DNA of 64,000 bases from Streptomyces catenulae. Its GTDB lineage: Bacteria > Actinomycetota > Actinomycetes > Streptomycetales > Streptomycetaceae. Both the position numbers and the translations under genes were made by a program. The notes beneath the pieces were generated by a model, which searched no databases, was not told where the DNA came from, and worked only from the letters and a program-made list of their open reading frames with translations. Where the stretch lies: positions 62,001 to 126,000 of the forward strand of contig NZ_JODY01000020.1 of assembly GCF_000718015.1 (NCBI RefSeq). Direction: 5' to 3'. Below, piece after piece: positions 26,151 through 35,272 of this stretch; position 1 is the first letter of the stretch; each line of letters starts with the position of its first letter.

Positions 26151-27092
26151 ATGACGAAGACGATGCGAGTGATCAGCCAGGACACCTTCGGCGGCCCCGA
26201 GGTGCTGACGGAGACCGAACGGGAGCGGCCGGTGCCGGGCGTCGGCCAGGTGCTGGTGCGGGTGCGCGCCGCCGGGGTGAACCCGACCGACTGGAAGAAC
26301 CGGCAACGCCGGACCACCGTCTCCCGGCCGCTGCCGCTGGTGCTCGGCTGGGACGTGTCCGGCGTGGTCGAGCAGGTCGGCTGGGGCGTGGCGCTGCACG
26401 AGGTGGGCGACGAGGTGTTCGGGATGCTGCCCTACCCGGACGGCGTCGGCGCCTTCGCCGAGTACGTGCTCGCCCCCGCGCGGGCGCTGGTGACCAAGCC
26501 GACGGAGATCGACCACGTCCAGGCCGGTGCGCTGCCGCTGGCGGCGCTCACCGCCTGGCAGGCGCTGGTGGACACCGCCGGTCTCCGCGAGGGGCAGCGG
26601 GTGCTGATCCATGCGGCGGCGGGCGGTGTCGGGCATCTGGCGGTGCAGCTCGCCAAGGCGCGCGGGGCGTATGTGATCGGCACCGCGAGCGCGCCGAAGC
26701 ATGCCTTCGTCCGCGGGCTGGGCGCCGACGAGATGATCGACTACCGCACGGAAGACTTCGCCGAGGCGGTGCGGGACGTGGACGTCGTCCTGGACACGAT
26801 CGCCGGGGAGTACGGTCCGCGGTCGCTGCGCACGCTGCGCCCCGGCGGGGTGTACGTGAGCATCCTGGGCACCGACGACACGGTGCGCGCCGAGGCCGAT
26901 CGGCTGGGTGTCCGGGCGGCGGGCATGGTCGTCGAGCACGATCAGCAGGGCATGCGGGCGCTCGCCGAGCTGGCGGCGGCCGGGCGGCTGCGCGCGGAGA
27001 TCGCCGCGACGTTCCCGCTCGCGGACGCCGCCAAGGCCCATGAGCTGGGCGAGACCGGCCGCACCGCGGGGAAGATCGTCCTGACCGTGTGA
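26151..27092 (+). CDS. NADP-dependent quinone oxidoreductase-like enzyme (zinc-free MDR), 313 aa
   Basis: GroES-like N-terminal domain (VLVRVRAAGVNPTDWKNRQR, LVLGWDVSGVVEQVG, VGDEVFGMLPYP) and Rossmann domain with the nucleotide loop LIHAAAGGVGHLAVQLAKAR. It ends with the family segment RTAGKIVLTV. The zinc-binding Cys/His cluster of alcohol dehydrogenases is absent, so it reduces quinones or enones with NADPH. It is divergent from the GlxA-type regulator, which probably controls it. Confidence 0.9.
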   Translation: MTKTMRVISQDTFGGPEVLTETERERPVPGVGQVLVRVRAAGVNPTDWKNRQRRTTVSRPLPLVLGWDVSGVVEQVGWGVALHEVGDEVFGMLPYPDGVGAFAEYVLAPARALVTKPTEIDHVQAGALPLAALTAWQALVDTAGLREGQRVLIHAAAGGVGHLAVQLAKARGAYVIGTASAPKHAFVRGLGADEMIDYRTEDFAEAVRDVDVVLDTIAGEYGPRSLRTLRPGGVYVSILGTDDTVRAEADRLGVRAAGMVVEHDQQGMRALAELAAAGRLRAEIAATFPLADAAKAHELGETGRTAGKIVLTV

Positions 27093-27098
27093 GGCGCG

Positions 27099-27123
27099 GG
27101 GCCCGGGCGTCCTGCCCGGGCCC
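27099..27123. terminator. Perfect 10-bp hairpin between convergent genes
   Basis: Arms GGGCCCGGGC (27099-27108) and its complement (27114-27123), loop 5 bases, just after the oxidoreductase stop and before the Lrp gene end. Confidence 0.75.
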
Positions 27124-27130
27124 GTACGGG

Positions 27131-27598
27131 TCAGGGTGCGGCGGGTGGCAGCGCCTCGACGACGCCGTTGGTGACGTGCTGGTAGATCACCGAGCTGCGG
27201 CAGTCGACGACCTCGCGGCGCTTGAAGACCTGGTCCATCAGGAGGGCGTGCAGCCGGTCGACGTCCGGGACCGCCACATGCACCAGGAAGTCGTCGCCGC
27301 CCGCGACCACATAGACGCTCAAGACCTCGGGCAGCCCGGTCAGGAACGCCTTGAACCGCTCGATGACCTCGCGGTTCATCGGCCGGATACGGACCGTCAG
27401 CAGCGCCTGGACGGGGCGGCCCAGGGCGCGCAGGTCGACGGTGGCGCGGTAGCCGGTGATCACGCCGCGGGCGCGGAGCGCGCGGACCCGCTCCAGGCAG
27501 GTGGAGGGGGCGATGCGCAGGGTGCGGGCGAGGTCGCGGTTGGTCTGCCGCGCATCGCGCTGCAGTTCCCGGACAATCGCCGAATCAATGTCGTCCAT
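27131..27598 (-). CDS. Lrp/AsnC-family regulator, 155 aa
   Basis: The N-terminal helix-turn-helix (DIDSAIVRELQRDARQTNRD, LARTLRIAPSTCLERVRALR) is followed by the RAM ligand domain (GVITGYRATVDLRALGRPVQ, LTVRIRPMNREVIERFKAFL, VYVVAGGDDFLVHVAV). It senses an amino acid. It is divergent from an amino-acid permease 81 bases away, which strongly suggests the permease is its target and the transported amino acid its ligand. Confidence 0.9.
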   Translation of the reverse strand: MDDIDSAIVRELQRDARQTNRDLARTLRIAPSTCLERVRALRARGVITGYRATVDLRALGRPVQALLTVRIRPMNREVIERFKAFLTGLPEVLSVYVVAGGDDFLVHVAVPDVDRLHALLMDQVFKRREVVDCRSSVIYQHVTNGVVEALPPAAP

Positions 27599-27679
27599 GG
27601 CACCCCATGATGGGCCCTGTACCGAATTTCCTTCGGTCGGCCCTTCTTTGGATCATTCAGCCGGATAGCTTCCCCGTCC

Positions 27680-28963
27680 GTGACCGTACAACAGACATCG
27701 CTTTCCGCCGTCCGACCGTCGCCTGTACGGCGGCTGGGCGTCGGTGGCGGCACCGCGCTGTGCGCCGGTGCCGTGCTCGGGCCCGGGGTGCTGACCCTGC
27801 CGTCGCTGGCCGCGGCGGCCGCCGGGCCCGCCTCGCTCCTCGCCTGGATCCTGCTGCTCGCCCTGTGCGTACCGGTGGCCGCGTCCTTCGCGGCGCTCGG
27901 CGCGCGCCATCCGGACGGCGGCGGGGTCGCCACCTATGTGCACCGCGCGATGGGGCCGCGCGCCGCGGCCACGGTGGGCTGGTGGTTCTACGGCGCGGTA
28001 CCGATCGGGGTGGTCTCGGCCGCCTGGATCGGCGGCAAGTACGTGGCGGACGCGGCGGGCTGGGGCCAGACGGGCGCCGCCGTCGTCGGCGGGCTGGTCG
28101 TCGCCGGGGCGCTGGCCTCCAACGCGGTCGGGCTGCGGATGTCGGGCCGGGTGCAGCTGCTGCTCGGCGCGGGGCTCGCCGCGGTGCTGCTGGGCACGGT
28201 GCTGGTGTCGGCGCCGCGGGTGAGCGCCGCGCACTTCACCCCGTTCCTGCCGGGCGGCTGGTCGTCGGTGGGGTCGGCGGCGTCGGTGCTGTTCTTCGCG
28301 TTCGCCGGGTGGGAGGCGGCGAGCCATCTGTCCGGGGAGTTCGCCGACCCGGCCCGCGACCTGCCGAAGGTCACCCGTAACACCCTGCTGACCATCACCG
28401 TGCTCTACCTGGGCCTCGCGGTCGTCACCCTCGGCGTGCTGGGCCCGGCGGCGGCGGAGACCGACACCCCGCTGACGGTGCTGCTCACGCGGAGCGTGGG
28501 CACCGCGGCGCGGCCGGTCGCCGCGGTGGCGGCGCTCTTCCTCACCTTCGGGGCGGTCAACTCGTATCTGGCGGGCGCCTCCCGGCTCGGTGCGGCGCTC
28601 GGCCGGGACGGGGCGGCGCCGCGGGCGCTGGCCAAGGGCTGCGGGCCGGGCGAGGTGCCGCGCCGGTCGCTGGCGGTGCTGGGCGGCGCCTGTGTGCTGC
28701 TGGGCGTGGCCGCCGGGTTCGGCGGCGCCGATCTGGATCTGCTGATGCGGGCGACCGCCACCTGTCTGGCGGCGGTGACGCTGGCCGGGCTCGGCGCGGC
28801 GCTGGTGCTGCTGGAGCGGCGCACCTGGCTGTGGTGGGGCGTCCTCGGCTCCGCCGTTCTCACCCTGGGGGTGCTGGCGTTCTCCGGTGCGCTGCTGCTC
28901 CTGCCGCTGGCCCTGGCGGTGGCGTCGTTCCTCTTCCTGACGGTGCGCCGGTCGCGGTCCTGA
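27680..28963 (+). CDS. APC-family amino-acid permease, 427 aa
   Basis: The GTG at 27680 begins MTVQQTSLSAVRPSPVRRLG. About 12 membrane helices are visible. The first has the APC unwound-helix signature (LCAGAVLGPGVLTLPSLAAA); helix 6 region is VLFFAFAGWEAASHLSGEFA. Transport is probably of a neutral or aromatic amino acid, in or out of the cell; the substrate cannot be read from sequence. The divergent Lrp-type regulator supports an amino-acid role. Confidence 0.9.
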   Translation: MTVQQTSLSAVRPSPVRRLGVGGGTALCAGAVLGPGVLTLPSLAAAAAGPASLLAWILLLALCVPVAASFAALGARHPDGGGVATYVHRAMGPRAAATVGWWFYGAVPIGVVSAAWIGGKYVADAAGWGQTGAAVVGGLVVAGALASNAVGLRMSGRVQLLLGAGLAAVLLGTVLVSAPRVSAAHFTPFLPGGWSSVGSAASVLFFAFAGWEAASHLSGEFADPARDLPKVTRNTLLTITVLYLGLAVVTLGVLGPAAAETDTPLTVLLTRSVGTAARPVAAVAALFLTFGAVNSYLAGASRLGAALGRDGAAPRALAKGCGPGEVPRRSLAVLGGACVLLGVAAGFGGADLDLLMRATATCLAAVTLAGLGAALVLLERRTWLWWGVLGSAVLTLGVLAFSGALLLLPLALAVASFLFLTVRRSRS

Positions 28964-29122
28964 GCGGGGCGGGGCCCGGGCCCGGCTGTCGCCGTCCGAC
29001 CCGCCCGGGGCCCGTCGCTCCGTCATTCGGCCCTGTCCGCTCTGCGCGATCGCTGCTCCGACCGGAGGATGTGGGAGCACCGCCGGGGACGGGCACCGGC
29101 GCGACACGGCGAGGAGCGGCCC

Positions 29123-30184
29123 ATGGCCACGACCGACGACCCCACCCGGACGACCTTCCTCCAGGAGGTGCGGAGCGCGGTGAGCGCCCGGGCCGCGCTG
29201 CTGGTCATCGGCGTACTGGGGCTGATGGTCGCGTTCATCACCTCCTACGCCGGTGCCTTCCACTCGCCGAAGCCGACCGATGTCGCGCTCGGTGTGGTCG
29301 CGCCCGAGCAGGCCCGCGGTCAGCTGGTGACCAAACTCGACGGGCTGCCCGGCTCGCCCCTGGATCCGCGTGCGGTGCCGTCCCGGGCGGCGGCGCTCCA
29401 GCAGTTGCGGGACCGGAAGATCGATGCGGTGCTGGTCGTCGACCCCCGCTCGACCACCGACCGGTTGCTGGTCGCGAGCGGCGGCGGGGCGGCGCTGTCG
29501 CAGGCGACGGAGGCGGTCGTCGGGGCGGCGCTGAAGGCCGAGGGGCGCACCGTGCGGACCGAGGACGTACGGCCCGCGGCGGACGGCGACTCGCGCAGCC
29601 TGTCGTCGTTCTACCTGGTCGTCGGGTGGTGTGTGGGCGGGTATCTCTGTGCCGCAATCCTGGCGATCAGTGCGGGCGCGCGCCCGGCCAACACCCATCG
29701 TGCGGTGATCCGGCTGGGCGCCCTCGCGGTCTACTCGATCGTCGCCGGGCTGGCCGGGGCGGTGGTGATCGGACCGGTGCTGAACGCGCTGCCCGGCAGC
29801 CTGTTCGGGCTGTGGGGGCTGGGCGCGCTGGTCGTCTTCGCGGTGGGGGCGACCACGCTGGCGTTCCAGACGCTGCTGGGGGTCATCGGCATCGGGCTGG
29901 CGATCCTGGTGATCGTGGTGTTCGGCAACCCGAGCGCGGGCGGTGCGTATCCGTATCCGCTGCTGCCGCCGTTCTGGCGGGCGATCGGTCCCGCGCTGCC
30001 GCCGGGCGCGGGCACCTGGGCATCGCGCTCGATCGCGTACTTCGGCGGCAACGGCATGACCTCGGCGCTGTGGATCCTCGGCGCCTGGGCCGTGGGCGGG
30101 GTGCTGCTCAGCGTCGTCCTCGCGGCACTCCGTGACCGGGACCGCCGGAACAACTCGCTGGCGCCGGTGGCCCCGCGTACCTGA
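29123..30184 (+). CDS. DUF3533/YhgE-Pip-like membrane protein, 353 aa
   Basis: The ATG at 29123 has GAGGAG at 6 bases. One N-terminal membrane helix ([20 protein letters not shown]) leads into an extracellular domain of about 120 residues ([40 protein letters not shown]). About five C-terminal helices follow. This layout matches the ABC-2-like DUF3533 and YhgE/Pip family proteins, which lack their own ATPase. No ABC ATPase gene is adjacent. Function unknown. Confidence 0.75.
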   Translation: MATTDDPTRTTFLQEVRSAVSARAALLVIGVLGLMVAFITSYAGAFHSPKPTDVALGVVAPEQARGQLVTKLDGLPGSPLDPRAVPSRAAALQQLRDRKIDAVLVVDPRSTTDRLLVASGGGAALSQATEAVVGAALKAEGRTVRTEDVRPAADGDSRSLSSFYLVVGWCVGGYLCAAILAISAGARPANTHRAVIRLGALAVYSIVAGLAGAVVIGPVLNALPGSLFGLWGLGALVVFAVGATTLAFQTLLGVIGIGLAILVIVVFGNPSAGGAYPYPLLPPFWRAIGPALPPGAGTWASRSIAYFGGNGMTSALWILGAWAVGGVLLSVVLAALRDRDRRNNSLAPVAPRT

Positions 30185-30527
30185 CCGGACGCGGCGGCCG
30201 CACGGCCCCGGAAGCACCGCGTCCGGGCCGCCTCACCTCCCTGTACGCACCGCCTTCGGGCCATTCGGGGAGCGTCGGGCGGCGCCCGCCGCCGGGGGCC
30301 GCGGCCGGATCCGCACGGCCGGGGCGGACCGGCTCCGGGCGGGCACCCCGTGCCAGCAGCGAAGGCACCGCTCCGCCGCCGGATCTCCACATCTCCACCA
30401 CATCCTTCGCGCCACTACCCACGGCTTTCATCCATCGACTCGAAGTGAGCGACGGAGATGCGGACGCCCGGCGGCTGGGCCAGACTCCCGTCCGGTATCT
30501 GAACCTACGGGCAAAGGAGTGTTCGCA
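30185..30527 (+). other. Upstream region of the protease-inhibitor gene
   Basis: No gene is supported. The last 100 bases are less GC-rich and end with AAAGGAG placed 8 bases before the ATG at 30528. They probably carry the regulated promoter of the secreted inhibitor. Confidence 0.5.
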
Positions 30528-31013
30528 ATGCGGTACATCGTTGGGGTCGTCGCGCTCGGCACGGCTGTGGTCACCGGCTCGCTCGCCACCACCGCGCAGG
30601 CCACCACCCCGCCGGTCACCACCGCCGCCCCGGCCGCGGTCGTCGCCCCGGCCGCCGACCACGCCCAGGCCCGGTCCGCCGGGCTCTACGCACCGACCGC
30701 CCTCGTGCTGACGGTCGGCCAGGGGGAGGACCGCGCGGACGCCGCGGTGCAGCGCGCCGTGACCCTGAGCTGTGCGCCGACGGCGTCCGGCACCCACCCG
30801 CTGCCCGGCACGGCCTGCACCCGGCTGCGCGCGGTCGACGGCGAGTTCGAGCGGGTGACCCGCACCGACGACACCAAGGTGTGCACCCGCGAGTGGAACC
30901 CGGTCGTGGTCACGGCGGACGGGGTCTGGCAGGGCAGGCGCATCGCGTACACGCACACCTTCGCCAACTCCTGTGAGCTGCGCTCCGCGGCGAACACCGT
31001 CTTCGCCTTCTGA
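30528..31013 (+). CDS. ssi: SSI-family secreted protease inhibitor with Arg at P1
   Basis: 161 aa. Residues 1-25 are a signal peptide ([25 protein letters not shown]), followed by an Ala/Pro-rich stretch and the Streptomyces subtilisin inhibitor domain starting [14 protein letters not shown] at 53. Four Cys (82, 97, 119, 149) occupy the two disulfide positions of SSI. The reactive loop reads C119-T-R-E-W-N-P where classical SSI has C-P-M-V-Y-D-P, so P1 is Arg121 and the target should be trypsin-like. It ends with [17 protein letters not shown], the family C-terminus. It converges on the streptogrisin D-like gene. Confidence 0.93.
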   Translation: MRYIVGVVALGTAVVTGSLATTAQATTPPVTTAAPAAVVAPAADHAQARSAGLYAPTALVLTVGQGEDRADAAVQRAVTLSCAPTASGTHPLPGTACTRLRAVDGEFERVTRTDDTKVCTREWNPVVVTADGVWQGRRIAYTHTFANSCELRSAANTVFAF

Positions 31014-31028
31014 CCGGGCCCGGACACG

Positions 31029-31067
31029 CCCCGGCCCCCGGACGCCGTACACGTCCGGGGGCCGGGG
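31029..31067. terminator. Perfect 16-bp hairpin between inhibitor and protease
   Basis: Arms 31029-31044 and 31052-31067 with a 7-base loop, in the 105-base convergent gap. Confidence 0.9.
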
Positions 31068-31118
31068 TCACCGTCCCACCGCGCCGGGGATCCGGCGGGC
31101 GTACGGTCCGGTGGAGCG

Positions 31119-32186
31119 TCAGCCGATCTCGGCGCCGAACTTCTGCAGGGCCGCGGGGACCGGCTGGAAGAAGGTCTCACCGCCCTGCGAGCAGTCGCCG
31201 CTGCCGCCGGAGGTGAGGCCGAGGGCGGACTCACCGTCGAAGAGGGCGCCGCCGCTGTCGCCGGGCTCGGCGCAGACGTCGGTCTGGATCAGCCCCTCGA
31301 CCGAGCCCTCCTGGTAGTTGACGGTCGCGTTGAGCGCCTTGACCGTGCCGTCGTGCACCTGGGTGGTGCTGCCACTGCGCTTGACCTTCTCACCGACGGT
31401 CGCGTCCGCGGCCTTGGTGATCTTCTGCGGGCTGCCGCTGTAGAGGTCCACCTCGCTGGGGTGCTCGGTGTCGCCCGTGTACTTGACGATCGCGAAGTCG
31501 TTGCCCGGGAAGGTCGAGTCCTCGGTGGTGGCGATCTCCTGGCCGCCCTGCTGGTCGGACCAGCTCTTGACCGCGTTGCCGCAGTGACCGGCGGTCAGGA
31601 AGTACGGCTGGCCGCCCTTGACGACGTTGAAGCCGAGCGAGCAGCGGGCGCTGCTGCCCCAGATCGCGTCGCCACCGGCGATCAGCGGCTTCAGCTCGCC
31701 CTGCGTCCGACGGAACGTCACCTTGTCGCCGAGGCCCTTGGTGACCTTGGTGATCTTGGCGAGGGCGTCACCCTTGACCGTGCGGTCGGCGGACACGACG
31801 ACCTTGTTGGTCCGCGGGTCCACGCCCCAGGAGGTACCGGGGATGGTGGCGTCGGCCTTCAGCGTCCGACGGGCCGAGTCCAGCTGGGCCATCGAGTACT
31901 TGACCATTCTGGCCTCGGCACCCTTGGCCCGTACGGTCTTGGCCGCCGCGTCGTTCACGACGTTGACCACGAGCTTCTTGGCCTGGGCGTCGTAGTACGA
32001 ACCGGCGGTGCCCGCCGAGTTGACCTGCGAGGCGAGGGTGGTCGCCGCGGCCGGGGAGAGCTTCGTCGGCTGCGGGACGGATGCTGCGTTGGCGCTGTTC
32101 AGAGTGAGCGTGGCGGTGGCGGCGAGAGCCAGGGCTCCCGCGCCGGCCAGGACCGCGCGGCGCTGGGGTATGCGACGGTGCTTCAA
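31119..32186 (-). CDS. sprD: Streptogrisin D-like serine protease precursor (S1 family)
   Basis: 355 aa. The TTG start at 32186 is chosen because GGGAGGT lies 6 bases upstream and the product opens with the family sequence MKHRRIPQRRAVLAGAGALA (a basic signal peptide). A propeptide of the alpha-lytic type follows. The mature enzyme begins near I169 ([20 protein letters not shown]). The catalytic triad is His201 (TAGHC), Asp230 (GNDFAIV) and Ser311 (GDSGGA). It is secreted and cleaves extracellular proteins, probably after bulky hydrophobic residues. The convergent SSI gene is a plausible partner, although its Arg P1 points to a different protease. Confidence 0.92.
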   Translation of the reverse strand: MKHRRIPQRRAVLAGAGALALAATATLTLNSANAASVPQPTKLSPAAATTLASQVNSAGTAGSYYDAQAKKLVVNVVNDAAAKTVRAKGAEARMVKYSMAQLDSARRTLKADATIPGTSWGVDPRTNKVVVSADRTVKGDALAKITKVTKGLGDKVTFRRTQGELKPLIAGGDAIWGSSARCSLGFNVVKGGQPYFLTAGHCGNAVKSWSDQQGGQEIATTEDSTFPGNDFAIVKYTGDTEHPSEVDLYSGSPQKITKAADATVGEKVKRSGSTTQVHDGTVKALNATVNYQEGSVEGLIQTDVCAEPGDSGGALFDGESALGLTSGGSGDCSQGGETFFQPVPAALQKFGAEIG

Positions 32187-32805
32187 CTCGGTACCTCCCG
32201 TGGGGGGAAGGGCCCGCGAGGGGGGACACGGACCCGAGAGTGTGGGGGAACAGGTCACGGACGGACGGCTCCCCGCAACACACCCGGGAAGTCGCGTCCA
32301 TGCCAACGTGCGCCGCCGAGTATTCCCACCTGTCTCACCCGTGCACAAGACCGAGTTCCGGTCTCGCCGCCGGGAGTTCACCGCTTCCCCATCCGTCGGT
32401 CACACCGATATCCGCGCACGTCCGTCCCGAGTACGGACACTGCCGCCCGCCCCACGCCCCCGGCGCGTCCCCGGCCGGAGCGCGCCGCCCCCTGGCCGAA
32501 AATCTTCGCCCCGCACCCTCCCGACACCGCCGGAGCCGCCCGCGCACCGACACCCGCGCGGGCCCCGCGGCGGATGTGCCGCGGGGCCCGCGTGAGGGGG
32601 TGTCATCCGTGGGGGCGGTGAACGGTCCGGCCCGCGACGGCGGTCCGGTGGGCCGGTTCGGTGTTACCGGCGGGACGGTCCGGTATTCCCGGTGGGCCGG
32701 TCCCGTGGTCCGGCGGGGCCGGTCGGATCCGCCGCCGGGCGCGCCGGGGAGGGGGCGTATTCCGCCGCTCCGGCCACCGTGGCCGGAGTGTTCCGGTCGG
32801 ACCGC
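32187..32805 (-). other. Long gap between SPFH gene and streptogrisin D-like gene
   Basis: No convincing gene. The part next to 32186 is the promoter region of the protease. A perfect 15-bp hairpin lies at 32557-32592. Bases 32660-32805 are GC-rich, non-coding-looking sequence after the SPFH stop. Confidence 0.5.
32557..32592. terminator. Perfect 15-bp hairpin
   Basis: Arms 32557-32571 and 32578-32592, loop GGATGT. It lies 213 bases beyond the SPFH stop codon and likely ends that transcript. Confidence 0.7.
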
Positions 32806-33837
32806 TCAGGCTCCGGCGCCCCGGCTGCCGCCGTCGGCCTCGTCGTCGTGGAGCCGTCCGATGTCCTCGATGACACCGTCCACGTCCTCGATGCCGCCCA
32901 CGTCCTCGACGGGGGCGACGGGCTCCGGCTCCCCCGCCGCGTCCAGGTAGTGACCGGGCCGGTGCGCCGGGTCCGGGCCGAGGTCCGGCGGGGAGCCGTC
33001 GGCGCTCGCGCCGGACGGGTGCGGCTGGCCGGACGTACCGGTCTCGGCCTCCGCGCGGGCCGTTTCGGCCTGGGCCTGGAGGCCGGAGCGCTCCAGGAAG
33101 CGCAGCAGCTCCACGGGGAAGGGCAGCACCAGCGTGGAGTTCTTCTCGGCGGCGACGGCCACCACGGTCTGCAGCAGCCGCAGTTGGAGGGCGGCGGGCT
33201 GGTCGGACATCGCCTGGGCGGCCTCGGCCAGCTTCTTCGACGCCTGGAGTTCCGCGTCGGCGTTGATGACGCGGGCGCGGCGGTCACGGGTGGCCTCCGC
33301 CTGGCGGGCCATCGACCGTTTCATGGTCTCCGGCAGCGACACGTCCTTGATCTCCACCCGGTCGATCTGGACGCCCCAGCCCAGCGCGGGGCTGTCGATC
33401 ATCACGGCGAGGCCCTGGTTGAGCTTCTCGCGGTTGGAGAGCAGATCGTCGAGATCGCTCTTGCCGATGATCGAGCGGAGCGAGGTCTGGGCGACCTGGG
33501 AGACCGCGAAGCGGTAGTCCTCGACGGCGATGACGGCGTCGGCGGCGTCCACGACCTTGAAGTAGACGACGGCGTCGACGCGGACCGTGACGTTGTCGCG
33601 GGTGATGCCCTCCTGCGCGGGCACCGGCATCGTCACGATCTGCATGTTGACCTTACGCATCCGGTCCACACCCGGGACGATCATGGTGAAGCCGGGGCCG
33701 CGGACCGCGGACTTCAGCCGACCCAGCCGCAGGACCACGCCGCGTTCGTACTGCTTGACCACGCGCGCCGCCGCGAGGAGATAGACGACGCCCGCCGAGG
33801 CGAGGGCGACCCCGCCGGTCACCAGCTCTTCCAGCAT
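32806..33837 (-). CDS. SPFH/band-7 (slipin-like) membrane protein, 343 aa
   Basis: The ATG at 33837 has AGGGGG at 5 bases. One N-terminal hairpin or helix (VTGGVALASAGVVYLLAAAR) anchors it. The SPFH domain follows: VKQYERGVVLRLGRL, GPGFTMIVPGVDRMRKVNMQ, VDAVVYFKVVDAADAVIAVE, then the coiled-coil part (RSMARQAEATRDRRARVINA) and LPFPVELLRFLE. The last 100 residues are rich in Pro, Asp and Glu and look disordered. Slipin-like proteins oligomerise at the membrane and organise microdomains; no NfeD partner gene is adjacent. Confidence 0.9.
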   Translation of the reverse strand: MLEELVTGGVALASAGVVYLLAAARVVKQYERGVVLRLGRLKSAVRGPGFTMIVPGVDRMRKVNMQIVTMPVPAQEGITRDNVTVRVDAVVYFKVVDAADAVIAVEDYRFAVSQVAQTSLRSIIGKSDLDDLLSNREKLNQGLAVMIDSPALGWGVQIDRVEIKDVSLPETMKRSMARQAEATRDRRARVINADAELQASKKLAEAAQAMSDQPAALQLRLLQTVVAVAAEKNSTLVLPFPVELLRFLERSGLQAQAETARAEAETGTSGQPHPSGASADGSPPDLGPDPAHRPGHYLDAAGEPEPVAPVEDVGGIEDVDGVIEDIGRLHDDEADGGSRGAGA

Positions 33838-33944
33838 CACGGCCCCCTGACTGGCCTCTGCCGCTCCGACCGGTTTGCGTTCTTTACCATGGTATGCCCG
33901 GATCGGTGGGCAGGGCCCGGCACCAGGGGCCGGGGAACACGGGA

Positions 33945-33982
33945 GGCCGGGCCCCCGCCCGCCGGCAGGCGGGGGCCCGGCC
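33945..33982. terminator. Perfect 15-bp hairpin after streptogrisin B-like gene
   Basis: Arms 33945-33959 and 33968-33982, loop 8 bases, 84 bases beyond the protease stop. Confidence 0.85.
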
Positions 33983-34065
33983 CGGACCGGACCGTCGTCC
34001 GGCCGTACGCCGATATCAGCGGATCAGGAAGATCGGGGGCGGGGAGCAAGGCCGCCCCGAGGGGA

Positions 34066-34971
34066 TCAGTAGACGCTCACGCCGTAGGCGCTGAGCGCCT
34101 CGGTGACGGGCTGGAAGAACGTCGTACCGCCCGAGGTGCAGTCGCCGCTGCCGCCGGAGGTCAGGCCGAGGGCCGTGGTCCCGGAGTAGAGCGGGCCACC
34201 GCTGTCGCCGGGCTCGGCGCAGACGGTGGTCTGGATGAGACCGGAGACGATCTCGCCGTTGCCGTAGTTCACCGTCGCGTTCAGGCCGGTGACCTTGCCG
34301 CTGTGGACGCCGGTGGTGGAGCCGCGGCGGGTGACGGTCTGGCCGACCGTCGGGGTACCGGCGCTGGTGATGTCCTGGCTGCCGACGGTGCCCTCGTGAC
34401 TGACCGACCCGGTGTACTTCACGATGCCGTAGTCGTTGCCGGGGAAGCTGGACCCGGCGGTCGGCCCGATGCTGGTGGAGCCCGAGGAGTTGCTGTACCA
34501 GGGCGGGTTGCCGTCGGTGCAGTGACCGGCCGTCAGGAAGTAGTACGTGCTGCCGCTGCGGACGTTGAAGCCGAGCGAGCAGCGCCAGCTCGGCGCGTAG
34601 ATGGCGTCGCCGCCGGAGATCAGCTTGCGCAGGGTGCCGGGCGTCCGCTCGACGCGTACCGCACCGGCGTTGCTGCCCGCCGCGCGCTCGACCTTGGCGA
34701 GGTCGGCGCGGGAGACGGTGCTGTCGGCGGTGACGACCACCTCGTTGGTGGCCGGGTCGACCGCCCAGGCAGTGCCCGCGACATCGGCGGAGCGGACGGC
34801 GGAACTGGCCGCGGAGAGCTGGGCGGCGCTGTACTTCGGGGCGGCCGCGGAGTTCTGTGCGGTGGCGGTCGGGACCGCGATGGCCCCCACGGCCAGCAGT
34901 CCGGTGGCCACGGCGAGCAGTCGGGTGCGTCTCGCGACGCCGCTGCGGGGAATGGTGCGCTCGTTCCTCAC
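34066..34971 (-). CDS. sprB: Streptogrisin B-like serine protease precursor (S1 family)
   Basis: 301 aa. The GTG at 34971 has GGAGG 7 bases upstream. Signal peptide at 1-38 ([20 protein letters not shown]), short propeptide, then the mature enzyme from about I118 ([20 protein letters not shown]). The triad is His150, Asp180 and Ser257 ([12 protein letters not shown]). Cys pairs 131/151 and 251/278 match the two disulfides of the family. It ends [12 protein letters not shown] as in S. griseus protease B. It is secreted; the specificity pocket is expected to favour large hydrophobic P1 residues. Confidence 0.93.
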   Translation of the reverse strand: MRNERTIPRSGVARRTRLLAVATGLLAVGAIAVPTATAQNSAAAPKYSAAQLSAASSAVRSADVAGTAWAVDPATNEVVVTADSTVSRADLAKVERAAGSNAGAVRVERTPGTLRKLISGGDAIYAPSWRCSLGFNVRSGSTYYFLTAGHCTDGNPPWYSNSSGSTSIGPTAGSSFPGNDYGIVKYTGSVSHEGTVGSQDITSAGTPTVGQTVTRRGSTTGVHSGKVTGLNATVNYGNGEIVSGLIQTTVCAEPGDSGGPLYSGTTALGLTSGGSGDCTSGGTTFFQPVTEALSAYGVSVY

Positions 34972-35272
34972 GTGATTCCTCCGAGGGGATCGGTGGGCCG
35001 CCCGTGGCGGCCCGTGAGGCGCAGTCGAGGGGCGCGCCGCGGATTCCGCACACGGAGATCCGCATCTTCCGCACGATCGTTTTTGCGTGCCCCTGACAAG
35101 CGCTGACCGGAGTCTCGGACGGATCCAGCCGTCGCGCAAGGGGGCCGCGCGGCGGCAGTGGGTGACGGACCGGGGTCAACCGCCTCCGGGCAGCGCGGAG
35201 TTCGCCGCCCCAGCAGACCCTCTCGGGTGCGCCGGGACGGCGGTTGACCCCCTCGGTCGGGGGTGGGACGGA
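34972..35272 (-). other. Upstream region of streptogrisin B-like gene
   Basis: About 300 bases without a supported gene, between the protease start and the end of the sulfur-locus operon. A short AT-richer patch at 35050-35095 is the likely promoter. Confidence 0.45.

Noticed and set aside
27653..30217. Minus-strand 850-codon frame opposite the permease and DUF3533 genes
   Set aside because: Gln/Arg/Gly-rich antisense translation; both plus-strand genes are clear membrane proteins.
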